Source of the DNA: JAGQWW01 sp041392845
Lineage (GTDB): Bacteria; Bacteroidota; Bacteroidia; Chitinophagales; Saprospiraceae
Direction of reading: 5' to 3'
NCBI GenBank assembly: GCA_041392845.1
Contig: JAWKLG010000028.1
Location: 30,133-94,132 of the forward strand
Length of the DNA: 64,000 bases
Below the pieces are notes generated by a model. The model had not been told where the DNA came from, did no database searches, and saw nothing but the letters and a program-made list of their open reading frames with translations. Made by a program: the position numbers and the translations under genes. Of this stretch, positions 43,719 to 52,497 are shown in pieces (within the stretch, counting starts at the first letter, position 1; each line of letters starts with the position of its first letter).

Positions 43719-44474
43719 AGCTTCTTCCTTCCCAACTATCCAAAAATTATTGATTCCTTCGCCTTGGGTGATGTCGATTTTTTGAAGGTTGAGTAGTTCT
43801 AGGAGGGCCAGGAAAGTGGTGATGGCGTGAACGCGGTTTTCCATTTTTGAAAAAAGATCTACAAAGTCAGCTTTTTGGCCATTTTCCAGTTTGGAAAAGA
43901 TGAAGTCCTGCTGGGAAGCAATGGTGTAGGGATAATTATAAACCCGGTGAACTACCTTGGTTTGGCGGTCATCCATTTTCTGCATCACCCTTTCGAAGGT
44001 GCGCATTAATTTGTAGAGGCTGACAGATTCCAATTCTACATCGGCCAGTGCTTTATTGGCAATTTTGGAAAGTTCAGCATGGGCATTTCCTCTGACGGAG
44101 CGGAAGGAACGGTCTTCCTCTAATTTCCGCATTTCATCCAATATTCCTTTGAAGCGCTTGTATTCCAAAAGTCGGTCAACCAATTCCTGACGTGGATCGA
44201 TTTCATTTCCTTCTTCATCGATCGGTTTCCTAGGAATCAGCATTTTGGCTTTGATGCGGCAAAGGGTTGCAGCTACCAAAATAAACTCGCTGGCCAAATC
44301 TACATTCAGCGATTCCATCTGGCGGATATACTCCAAAAAATCATCTGTAATGGTATGGATGGGAATATTGTAAATGTCCAGCTCATCACGCTCAATGAAA
44401 AACAACAACAGGTCAAATGGCCCCTCAAATTGGGGCAAATGAATGGTATAGGTCTGTGTCGTCTGCTCTGACAT
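43716..44474 (-). CDS. scpA: Segregation and condensation protein A
   Basis: ScpA is the kleisin of the SMC-ScpAB condensin complex, which compacts and separates chromosomes. Seen: YTIHLPQFEGPFDLLLFFIE near the N-terminus, DIYNIPIHTITDDFLEYI, ILVAATLCRIKAKMLIP, and the C-terminal winged-helix part with VHAITTFLALLELLNLQKI. I chose the ATG at 44474 (MSEQTTQTYT); an earlier ATG at 44504 would add ten residues. ScpB is not next to it. Its stop codon lies in a heptad array. Confidence 0.93.
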   Translation of the reverse strand: MSEQTTQTYTIHLPQFEGPFDLLLFFIERDELDIYNIPIHTITDDFLEYIRQMESLNVDLASEFILVAATLCRIKAKMLIPRKPIDEEGNEIDPRQELVDRLLEYKRFKGILDEMRKLEEDRSFRSVRGNAHAELSKIANKALADVELESVSLYKLMRTFERVMQKMDDRQTKVVHRVYNYPYTIASQQDFIFSKLENGQKADFVDLFSKMENRVHAITTFLALLELLNLQKIDITQGEGINNFWIVGKEEA

Positions 44475-44504
44475 GTAGTTGTTTTTTAAAAAACGGGAAT
44501 GCAA

Positions 44505-44902
44505 AGATAAGAAGAAGTAATTAGAGTGACGAAATACGAGTGACGAATGACGAATGTGGAATGCGGTTAGTGGGATGCGGTTGGTGGAATTGAAATCGTA
44601 GGTATTAGATAAGTTTCATCATTATTTCATGGTGGTTAAATGGAACCTTGAAAAAAAAGATGCGGAGCTGGGGCAATCCAGCTTCTAGTGTCCAAAATCC
44701 AGCATCCAGGATCTCGCAAACGATCCCCCGAGCCCCGATCAAACGAGAAACTGCACAGCACCCAGCACCTAGCACCTAGCACCCAGCACCTAGTACCCAG
44801 CCCCCAGTACATATTAAATTTTTTATTGGTATGAATTTTGAAAAGAATAAATTATAAAAATTCTTAAAGTGTTTTTTAAAAGGAGAGAAAGCAAACTTTC
44901 CC
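44505..44902. other. Gene-free 400-bp gap between divergent genes, filled with heptads
   Basis: Units of four families follow each other: GAGTGAC/GAATGAC (44521-44575), TCCAGNA (44690-44715), GAGCC/AACGAG (44725-44755) and CAGCACC/TAGCACC (44757-44812). The last 90 bases before the giant gene are AT-rich and should hold its promoter; the best element is GAATTTTG near 44831, one base off TAnnTTTG, too weak to call. Confidence 0.7.
44690..44815. repeat. Heptad arrays TCCAGNA, GAGCCNN and CAGCACC
   Basis: The CAGCACC, TAGCACC, TAGTACC units at 44757-44812 are the inverted form of the CTGGGTG/CTAGGTG units at 30.0-30.6 kb. The GAGCC units match those at 56.5-56.9 kb. Confidence 0.8.
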
Positions 44903-47900
44903 ATGAACCTAAAGTGTAATAACATGCTGAGAAACTACATCTCGAAAGGTAGCAACCTGCTGTTTTCGTTTTTCCTTATTTTAGGAATGACAACTTCAGC
45001 TACTGCCAGCATTTCCCCGACGATTTTAGAAACTATATCTGTAAGTGCAAACAATACGGTTTACACAGACTGCCCGGGTACGGAAGTTCTCATCAGCGGA
45101 ATAGATGTGCAAACCAATTGCAGTGGATATACCATTTCCTGGTCCAGTGAAGAGGATCCCAATTTTGCATACATCCGCAATCGCGGAGGATTGCAACCCC
45201 GGGTTACCCTTCAAAATAAAGTTTCGACCTATAAACTGGTCGTCACCGAAAACTGCACGGGAACAAAAGACTCGGTCGAGATAGTTTTTCAACCAACTAT
45301 AATTTCTGCACCCGGAGGGGATGCGGATTTTTGTGTTTTTGCTACAGACACCATTGGAACTGTGGCTCAAGCTGGTTTGACTTACACTTGGTTTCCTTCA
45401 GTAGGATTGAGCGATACAACAGTAGCACGTCCTCAAATTTCATACACAGGACAAAATAATCTGGTTTATACTTTAAGAGTAGATGATGGAAACGGTTGTC
45501 AGGTAGAGGAAGAGATTGAAGTGACTTTCCATGAATTACCATTGGCAAACTTTTCAGCAGATACAGTTTGTGTAGGTTCTGCTACGCATTTTCAAAACAC
45601 GACTCCTGATACCAACATTGTATCCTATGCTTGGTCATTTGGTGTTTCGGGAAGCAATAGCACAGTTGAAAATCCTGAATTTACTTATCCGACAGGAGCT
45701 GCATACACAGCAAGTTTGACGGTTGTTTCAGCATTTGGTTGTACCCAAACCGTTTCAAAAACAGTTGAAGTTCCTAGCCAGCCGGTTATCAATGGATACC
45801 TGGCCAATGATCCTTACGATTGTAACAGTAGAGACGGAAGAATTTCACTTACAGCGGCGGCAGGCCATGTAGTGGGAGGATTGACATATAGTATCAATGG
45901 TGGAACTACCTGGAGCAATTCTTCGATTTTCAACAGTTTGCAAGAAGGAGATTATTCCATCAGGGTAAGAAACGGTGGTGTTTGTGTGACCAATGGAGAT
46001 GATGTGAGTTTGCAGGATCCACCTCAACCACAGATCGATCAGGTGTTGCCTTCCAATCCATCAGATTGTGCGGTGAAAGATGGTGGCATTCAGATTTCTG
46101 CTAGTGGAGGAAGTGGTTCTTACCATTATAGTATCAATGGAATTGACTGGCAAAGTTCACCTGTATTTTCGGGATTGGGTTCAGGAAGTTATCCGGCCCT
46201 GGTTCGAAATTCAGATGGAACATGTAGGGTAAACAACGGGTTGACAGTTCTTTCAGAACCGAATTCCCCTATTATAACTTTTATTAATCCGAAAAATCCA
46301 AAGGATTGTGGAGCACAAGATGGCTCTATAACCATCAATACTGCCGGAGGTACCGGTTCTTTTGAATACAGTATCAATGGTGGTAATTCCTGGGTTACTA
46401 CTAACAAATTTGAACAATTGTCCAGAGGTGTCTTCCAGGTACGTGTCAGAAATGACAACGGTACCTGTGAAGTTACCGGCGGCGCAATTGAATTGAAAGA
46501 TCCGGCTGCGCCACAATTGGTGGATGTGATTGTAACAGATCCTACAGATTGTGAAGGAATCGACGGAAAAATTGAAGTGGATGCCCTTGCAGGTGCGACT
46601 ACCGTTCAATATAGCTTGAACGATGGTCTTACCTGGAGCAGTGACAATGTCTTTTTAGGACTTTCAGAAGGAAATTATGATTTGAAATTAAGAAATAATG
46701 ATGGTAGCTGTATTGTCGATGCTGGCACCAGCACACTCTCAGACCCACCCACACCCACTATTAGCTCGATAAGCGGATCAGATCCGACCGATTGTAACAG
46801 GACCGATGGAACCATCAGTATCCTGGCTGCCAATGGAACGGGCAACTATTCCTTTAGCATCGACAATGGCGCCACCTGGAAATCATTTGGAGCATTTCCA
46901 AATCTTCCTGGCGGTAGCTATGCTATTCTTGTTAGAAATGCAGATGGGTCTTGTGTGACCCCTGTACAAAATTATGACCTTGTTGATCCGGTTCCGCCGG
47001 TCAACAATGGTTTCAGTGCCCTGGATCCAAGCAATTGCGCCGATGAAGATGGAGTAATTGAAATGGATGCAAACAGTTCAACCGGAGTACAATACAGTAT
47101 TGACGGTGGAAACACCTGGTTGAATTCAGGTTTATTCAACGATCTGCCTGGTGGTACCTTTGAGTTGGCCATCAGAAATGCAGACACGACCTGTGTGACT
47201 TCTCTTGGAAGCATCGATTTGTTGGCTCCTTCCGGAATTGAAATTGACAGAGTGTATGGTGAAGGCGTCACCGATTGTGGATTGAATGATGGTGCTATTG
47301 TAATCAATGCAAGTTATGATGGCAATTCTGACCTGGAATACTCCATCGACAACGGACAAACCTGGAGAGATACTTCCAGATTTGAAGGTTTGGCAGGTGG
47401 AACTTATGATGTAAGGGTTAGAACCATCGACGGAACATGTGCAGTTAGTGTGCCTGGTACCAGAGTTCTGGAACCTACAGCTCCTCAGGTTGCGGAAGTA
47501 TTGGTGGCCGATCCTTCTGATTGTCAAAAAGAAGATGGAAGAATATTTTTGGTGGATCCTCAAAATCAGTTGTTTGAGACCAGTATTGATGCCGGAAATA
47601 CTTTCACCATGCAGAAATTCTATCAAGATTTGTCGGCAGGTGAATATTGGGTGAAAGTTAGAAATACAGATGGAACCTGTGTAACAGATCTTGGAGTAAA
47701 AGTTTTACAGGAGCCTCCAACTCCGGAAATTATCGAAGTAACCGAGACCCAACCTTCAGCTTGTATGGAGAAGGATGGAAGCATCCGATTGGATGTTAAT
47801 TTCCCGGGTCAGGTTCATACCAGTATTGATGGAGGTTTGAGCTGGCAAAATAGAACTGAGTTCAACAACCTTCCTTCCGGCAATTATCCTTTGATGATTC

Positions 47901-50900
47901 GTAATGCAGACCGTACTTGTGAAGTAACAGGTCAAACAGTTGCATTGAAAGGTGGTAGCAGTACACTCGTTGTAACTGTAACTACTCAAGAAGCAGATTG
48001 CGGAGTTTCCAATGGAAGAATATTTTTTACTATTTCAGGCCAAACCAGTGTCGTGGATTATAGCATCGATGGAGGATTGACCTGGCATGAACCCAATACC
48101 TTTAACAACCTTCCTTCCGGCTCTTACCATGTAATGGCAAGAGAAAACTACGATTGTATCACCGATGCAGGAACGGTTCAAGTTGAAACAAGTGGGCAGC
48201 CGGTTATAACTGATTTTCAAAAAACAGATCCAAGCCATTGTTTGAGTCCGGATGGTACCATTACCATTGCGGCAAGCGGTAACTTGGGTACTATTCAATA
48301 TTCTATTAATGGTGGACTAAGTTGGCAAGGTGCAAATCAGTTCAACGGATTGAGCAACGGAAATTACCAACTCATGGTTAGGTATGACAATGGAAGTTGT
48401 GCCAATGAAGGTCCACAAGTAAGCATGATGTCCCCCGGTGCGCCGGTAGTTTTGGACGTATTAATGGAAGAACCATTTTGTAATAATGAAGATGGAAGTC
48501 TGACCATTCAGGCGACTCCATCTATCAATACAACTTTAGAATATTCAATAGATAATGGTACCACTTGGCAATCAGAAGCAAGATTTACTGATTTAGCTGC
48601 TGGGAATTATCCGATTATGGTTAGAAATGGCGATTTGAGTTGCCCTACTCAAGCAGGGACCGTTACACTTCATTCTGGTTCCATGCCGGAGGTGGATAAT
48701 TTGATTTATGAAAATCCGGATTGTATCGATAATGATGGAATGATTGAAGTTCAATTGATGCAAAATCTTCCGGGTATAACTGAATACAGTAGAAATAATG
48801 GATTGAGCTGGCAGTCAGCACCCAATTTTGAAAATCTTTCTCCAGGTTCTTTCCATATCATGGTAAGAAATATGTCGGCTGGTGAATGGTGTACCGTGGA
48901 TGCAGGGACGATGGATTTGATTAGACCTTCATCGCCTTCGGTTAATATTTCAAAAGCAAATCCTAGTGATTGTGGTATGGAAGATGGTAGAATTACCATC
49001 AATGCCAATGGGCAGTTTGATTTGGAATATAGCATTGATGGAACGAACTGGCAAAGCAATGCTGTGTTTGAAAATCTGCCTGGTGGTTCTTATACTGCTA
49101 TGGCCAGATATACCGACGGAAATTGTGAAACCATTCCGTTCCCCATTACTTTGAGTACTCCTGAAAGTCCAAGTATAGACAGAGTCTTTAGTCAAAATCC
49201 TGACTGTGAAGGCGAAGGCAGTTTGATTGCCATTGCAACCCATGGAGGAACAGGTGATTTGGAATATAGCATTGATGGCGGAATTCAATGGACAGTCGAT
49301 AGCTTGTTTTATGATGTACTTCCCGGTACTTATGATGTGATGGTAAGAAATGGAAATGGAAGTTGTGAGGTTCACGGAAGCTCTGTAACCATTTCACAAA
49401 AGGAGAGACCTGTGGTAACTCAGATTTATCCGGAAATTCCTGACTGTGATGTAGCCAATGGAAGTATTGAAGTTCAAGCTACGATCACTGATGCTCCTTT
49501 GTCAATGTTGCAGTATAGTATCGATGCAGGGGCTACCTGGCAAAATAGCAGGGTATTCCAAAATTTGGATGCCGGACTTTTCCATATCATGGTGAAGCGC
49601 ATTGACGCTCCTTGTGATTTGGATTATGGAATTTATCGATTGCATGGTGCCGAGCAGCCTGAAATTATTTTAATAGAAAACAACGATCCGGTAAGTTGTG
49701 ATGTACTGGATGGAAAAATAGAAATACTTGCTTTGGGTAGAAATGGTCTACCCGATGCAAACCTTGAATACAGTATCGATGGAGGTGTGAATTGGAATGC
49801 CAATCCTCAGTTTTTAAATCTGGGAGGAGGTACCTACCAACCAATGGTAAGATTTGAAGATGGAACCTGTGCGGTTTCTTCATCCGATATTACACTTGAT
49901 ACACCCGCTTCGCCAGAAAGAACCAGTTATGAAATGTCGGATCCAGATTGCGACCGTATGAATGGTAGCATCAGCCTTTTGGCAAGCGGTAATCCAAATA
50001 AAACTTTGGAATACTCCATCGACGGTGGTCAAAGTTGGACCATGAATGGAGCTTTTGCAGGATTGAATGAAGGAAATTATCAGGTTTATTATAGATACAC
50101 AGATGGAAGTTGTGAAACATTCGATACTACCTTGAATCTTGCACCTCAGAATTATCCGGTTTATGTGGATGCTATGACCAATGACCCAAGTGCATGTGAT
50201 GCTGCTGATGGAAGCATTTCCATCAACGCATCCGGAGTATCCGGCCTGGAATATTCTATCAATGGAGTGGATTGGCAGGTTGGTGCAACTTTTAATAATG
50301 TTGCACCGGGTTCCTACAATACTATGGTGAGGTACCAAGACGGTCGTTGTGAGGTGAATGGCGAAAATATTACCCTTGAACTTCAAAATGAAGTTGAAAT
50401 TACCAGCGTAACAACTCAGGAACTTAGTGATTGTAATGCTTCAGATGGTGCGATTAGCATAATTGCATTCGGAGATGATGTTTTAGAATATAGCATTAAC
50501 GGAACGGATTGGCAATCAAGTCCTGATTTCCAAAATCTGGGTTTGGGAACTTATACGCCACAGGTTCGATTGATGAATTTTGAATGTACGGTAGAAGAAA
50601 CTCCGGTAACCATTCAGGCCTTAGATCCAATTGAGTTTGATGTGGTGAATGTTGCCCACATTACTGATTGTGGTCTTGAAAATGGAAATATCGAAATTGA
50701 TGTAATTGCTTCCAATCAGGTAGAATATAGCTTGAATGGTGGTACCAGTTGGAATACCGGAAACCAATTCAATAATTTGCCGGAAGGCAGTTATAATTTG
50801 ATGATTAGAAAAGCAGATGGAACCTGTGAGATGGAATATGCCAATAATCCTGTGCTTATTCAAGAGCCTCAGGCACCTGTTATTTCTAATTTAAATAAAA

Positions 50901-52477
50901 TAGATCCTACTTGTAATAGAAGAGATGGAAGCCTGACCGTTCAGGCGAATATTACCAGCAATCCAGGTAACCTTCCAATTGAATATTCAATCGATGGCGA
51001 CAACTGGCAAAGCAGTAATGTCTTCACCGGATTGGGTCAGGGTAGTTATGTCGTCTCAGTTAGGTTGCAGGGAACCACATGTATGGTTGAAGAAACCAAA
51101 TACCTGCAGGAGCCAGGCGGTTGTCCTACTTGTGAAGAAGTTTTTGATGGAGAAATGGTGAGATTGGAAGAGGTAAGCATGGTGAATCCTGTTTGTGTGC
51201 CTTTCCCATTGAATAAATTGTCAGAATATGATTTATACATGGATGGAAATCTTGTGCAGCCGCAAGGTGGTTGTGATGTAGATTCTCTTTTCTATTACGG
51301 ATATGTTACCCTCGTTACTTTGGGTGGTCTGGACGGACCATACACCCTTGATTCATGGACCATTAATGGACAGGTGAAATCAGGTGTATTTGCTGATTTG
51401 GATGAATTGATTGACAGCATGAATGTTTGGGATGCCGGTGCCAACTGGTATCATGACGAAGCTTCATACGCTCTGGTTGGAGGACTTGCCGGAAATAATT
51501 ATAGCAATTTAAAACTTACCCATCAGCGTACTTCTCGTTCTGTTGTTTTAAATAATAATAAAATACCTGTGTTCCAAGGTACCTTGGTAGAAGTCAACGG
51601 AACAGGATGGCATGATTTGATTGCTTTTAAAAAGTCGGATAGTTGTGCAGATACATTTAGCATTTTTGTAAATCCTGCTCCACAGTCTACTATTTATACC
51701 ATTAACCCAAAAATAAATGAAGGTGAAAATTGGACAGTTTGCGATTGGTCCGGCATTTTGCCTTATGAACCGCAAAGTCTGACTTTCTGTGGAATGGCTC
51801 AGCATGGAAGCGTAGGAGTGAATGCAAGTGATTGTATGGTTTATACTCCGCAGTCCGATTATGTAGGAGCTGATGATTTCTGTGTGATTTCCTGTTATCA
51901 AATGGGTAATCAGACCATCTGCGACACCCTTGAGGTAAATATTTTGGTCAGCCCAACACAACAGCATTTGTATTTGACTACGGAGGTAAATACAATTTTG
52001 GATACTTGTTTGAATAATGAAATCATGCCTTTAAACGGTGCCGGAATGACAGCATCTGTTTGTGGAAGTGATAATGTTACCATTTCATTTGAAAATGGAA
52101 ATGAGCAATGCTTAACCATTAATCCGGACCTTGATTTTGAGGGAACTACGCAATTGTGTGTGGTTCATTGTCAGGACGTAGCCGCACCTTGGGGTCAAAT
52201 GTGTGATACAACTTTGATTACCTTGCTTGTGGCAGATCCTTGTCCTCAAACTGTATTTGAAGCTGATACCCTTTACGGAAATAGCTTAAACGGATATGGA
52301 AGTGTTTGTTTACCGATTCCACTTTTTGATATCAGCAGTTACAGTGTTCAGGTGGATGGAAGTCCTTATAGCTTTGACTTTGCTGATTGTGATGTCGATA
52401 CAATTTTCTCTTATTCATACTTTAATATCCCAACAGCCAGCCGCATGGGCCATTTGAAATTGATAACTGGTCTGTAA
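44903..52477 (+). CDS. Giant T9SS type B repeat protein, part before the frameshift
   Basis: 2,524 residues. The signal peptide lies at 20-43 (LLFSFFLILGMTTSATAS); ATG 44903 or 44924 could be used. Two Ig-like domains and a PKD domain (YAWSFGVSGSNSTVENP) precede 22 repeats of about 80 residues (about 300-2075). Each follows DPxDCxxxDGxIxI, a middle of variable length, EYSIDGGxTWQ, FxxLxxGxYxxMVRN and DGTCxV. Then come a larger module (VCVPFPLNKLSEYDLYMDG to the end of SDSCADTFSIFV), two cadherin-like units with TPQSDYVGADDFCVISC, and the start of a second module. The frame breaks near 52440. Probably a surface adhesin or matrix protein exported by the T9SS. It is a single-gene unit. Confidence 0.88.
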   Translation: MNLKCNNMLRNYISKGSNLLFSFFLILGMTTSATASISPTILETISVSANNTVYTDCPGTEVLISGIDVQTNCSGYTISWSSEEDPNFAYIRNRGGLQPRVTLQNKVSTYKLVVTENCTGTKDSVEIVFQPTIISAPGGDADFCVFATDTIGTVAQAGLTYTWFPSVGLSDTTVARPQISYTGQNNLVYTLRVDDGNGCQVEEEIEVTFHELPLANFSADTVCVGSATHFQNTTPDTNIVSYAWSFGVSGSNSTVENPEFTYPTGAAYTASLTVVSAFGCTQTVSKTVEVPSQPVINGYLANDPYDCNSRDGRISLTAAAGHVVGGLTYSINGGTTWSNSSIFNSLQEGDYSIRVRNGGVCVTNGDDVSLQDPPQPQIDQVLPSNPSDCAVKDGGIQISASGGSGSYHYSINGIDWQSSPVFSGLGSGSYPALVRNSDGTCRVNNGLTVLSEPNSPIITFINPKNPKDCGAQDGSITINTAGGTGSFEYSINGGNSWVTTNKFEQLSRGVFQVRVRNDNGTCEVTGGAIELKDPAAPQLVDVIVTDPTDCEGIDGKIEVDALAGATTVQYSLNDGLTWSSDNVFLGLSEGNYDLKLRNNDGSCIVDAGTSTLSDPPTPTISSISGSDPTDCNRTDGTISILAANGTGNYSFSIDNGATWKSFGAFPNLPGGSYAILVRNADGSCVTPVQNYDLVDPVPPVNNGFSALDPSNCADEDGVIEMDANSSTGVQYSIDGGNTWLNSGLFNDLPGGTFELAIRNADTTCVTSLGSIDLLAPSGIEIDRVYGEGVTDCGLNDGAIVINASYDGNSDLEYSIDNGQTWRDTSRFEGLAGGTYDVRVRTIDGTCAVSVPGTRVLEPTAPQVAEVLVADPSDCQKEDGRIFLVDPQNQLFETSIDAGNTFTMQKFYQDLSAGEYWVKVRNTDGTCVTDLGVKVLQEPPTPEIIEVTETQPSACMEKDGSIRLDVNFPGQVHTSIDGGLSWQNRTEFNNLPSGNYPLMIRNADRTCEVTGQTVALKGGSSTLVVTVTTQEADCGVSNGRIFFTISGQTSVVDYSIDGGLTWHEPNTFNNLPSGSYHVMARENYDCITDAGTVQVETSGQPVITDFQKTDPSHCLSPDGTITIAASGNLGTIQYSINGGLSWQGANQFNGLSNGNYQLMVRYDNGSCANEGPQVSMMSPGAPVVLDVLMEEPFCNNEDGSLTIQATPSINTTLEYSIDNGTTWQSEARFTDLAAGNYPIMVRNGDLSCPTQAGTVTLHSGSMPEVDNLIYENPDCIDNDGMIEVQLMQNLPGITEYSRNNGLSWQSAPNFENLSPGSFHIMVRNMSAGEWCTVDAGTMDLIRPSSPSVNISKANPSDCGMEDGRITINANGQFDLEYSIDGTNWQSNAVFENLPGGSYTAMARYTDGNCETIPFPITLSTPESPSIDRVFSQNPDCEGEGSLIAIATHGGTGDLEYSIDGGIQWTVDSLFYDVLPGTYDVMVRNGNGSCEVHGSSVTISQKERPVVTQIYPEIPDCDVANGSIEVQATITDAPLSMLQYSIDAGATWQNSRVFQNLDAGLFHIMVKRIDAPCDLDYGIYRLHGAEQPEIILIENNDPVSCDVLDGKIEILALGRNGLPDANLEYSIDGGVNWNANPQFLNLGGGTYQPMVRFEDGTCAVSSSDITLDTPASPERTSYEMSDPDCDRMNGSISLLASGNPNKTLEYSIDGGQSWTMNGAFAGLNEGNYQVYYRYTDGSCETFDTTLNLAPQNYPVYVDAMTNDPSACDAADGSISINASGVSGLEYSINGVDWQVGATFNNVAPGSYNTMVRYQDGRCEVNGENITLELQNEVEITSVTTQELSDCNASDGAISIIAFGDDVLEYSINGTDWQSSPDFQNLGLGTYTPQVRLMNFECTVEETPVTIQALDPIEFDVVNVAHITDCGLENGNIEIDVIASNQVEYSLNGGTSWNTGNQFNNLPEGSYNLMIRKADGTCEMEYANNPVLIQEPQAPVISNLNKIDPTCNRRDGSLTVQANITSNPGNLPIEYSIDGDNWQSSNVFTGLGQGSYVVSVRLQGTTCMVEETKYLQEPGGCPTCEEVFDGEMVRLEEVSMVNPVCVPFPLNKLSEYDLYMDGNLVQPQGGCDVDSLFYYGYVTLVTLGGLDGPYTLDSWTINGQVKSGVFADLDELIDSMNVWDAGANWYHDEASYALVGGLAGNNYSNLKLTHQRTSRSVVLNNNKIPVFQGTLVEVNGTGWHDLIAFKKSDSCADTFSIFVNPAPQSTIYTINPKINEGENWTVCDWSGILPYEPQSLTFCGMAQHGSVGVNASDCMVYTPQSDYVGADDFCVISCYQMGNQTICDTLEVNILVSPTQQHLYLTTEVNTILDTCLNNEIMPLNGAGMTASVCGSDNVTISFENGNEQCLTINPDLDFEGTTQLCVVHCQDVAAPWGQMCDTTLITLLVADPCPQTVFEADTLYGNSLNGYGSVCLPIPLFDISSYSVQVDGSPYSFDFADCDVDTIFSYSYFNIPTASRMGHLKLITGL

Positions 52478-52497
52478 ACGGAGTTGATTATTCCGGC

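Noticed and set aside
45800..51120. 22 separate genes or a DNA-level tandem repeat
   Set aside because: The units are divergent in DNA and conserved only as protein; they lie in one open frame.
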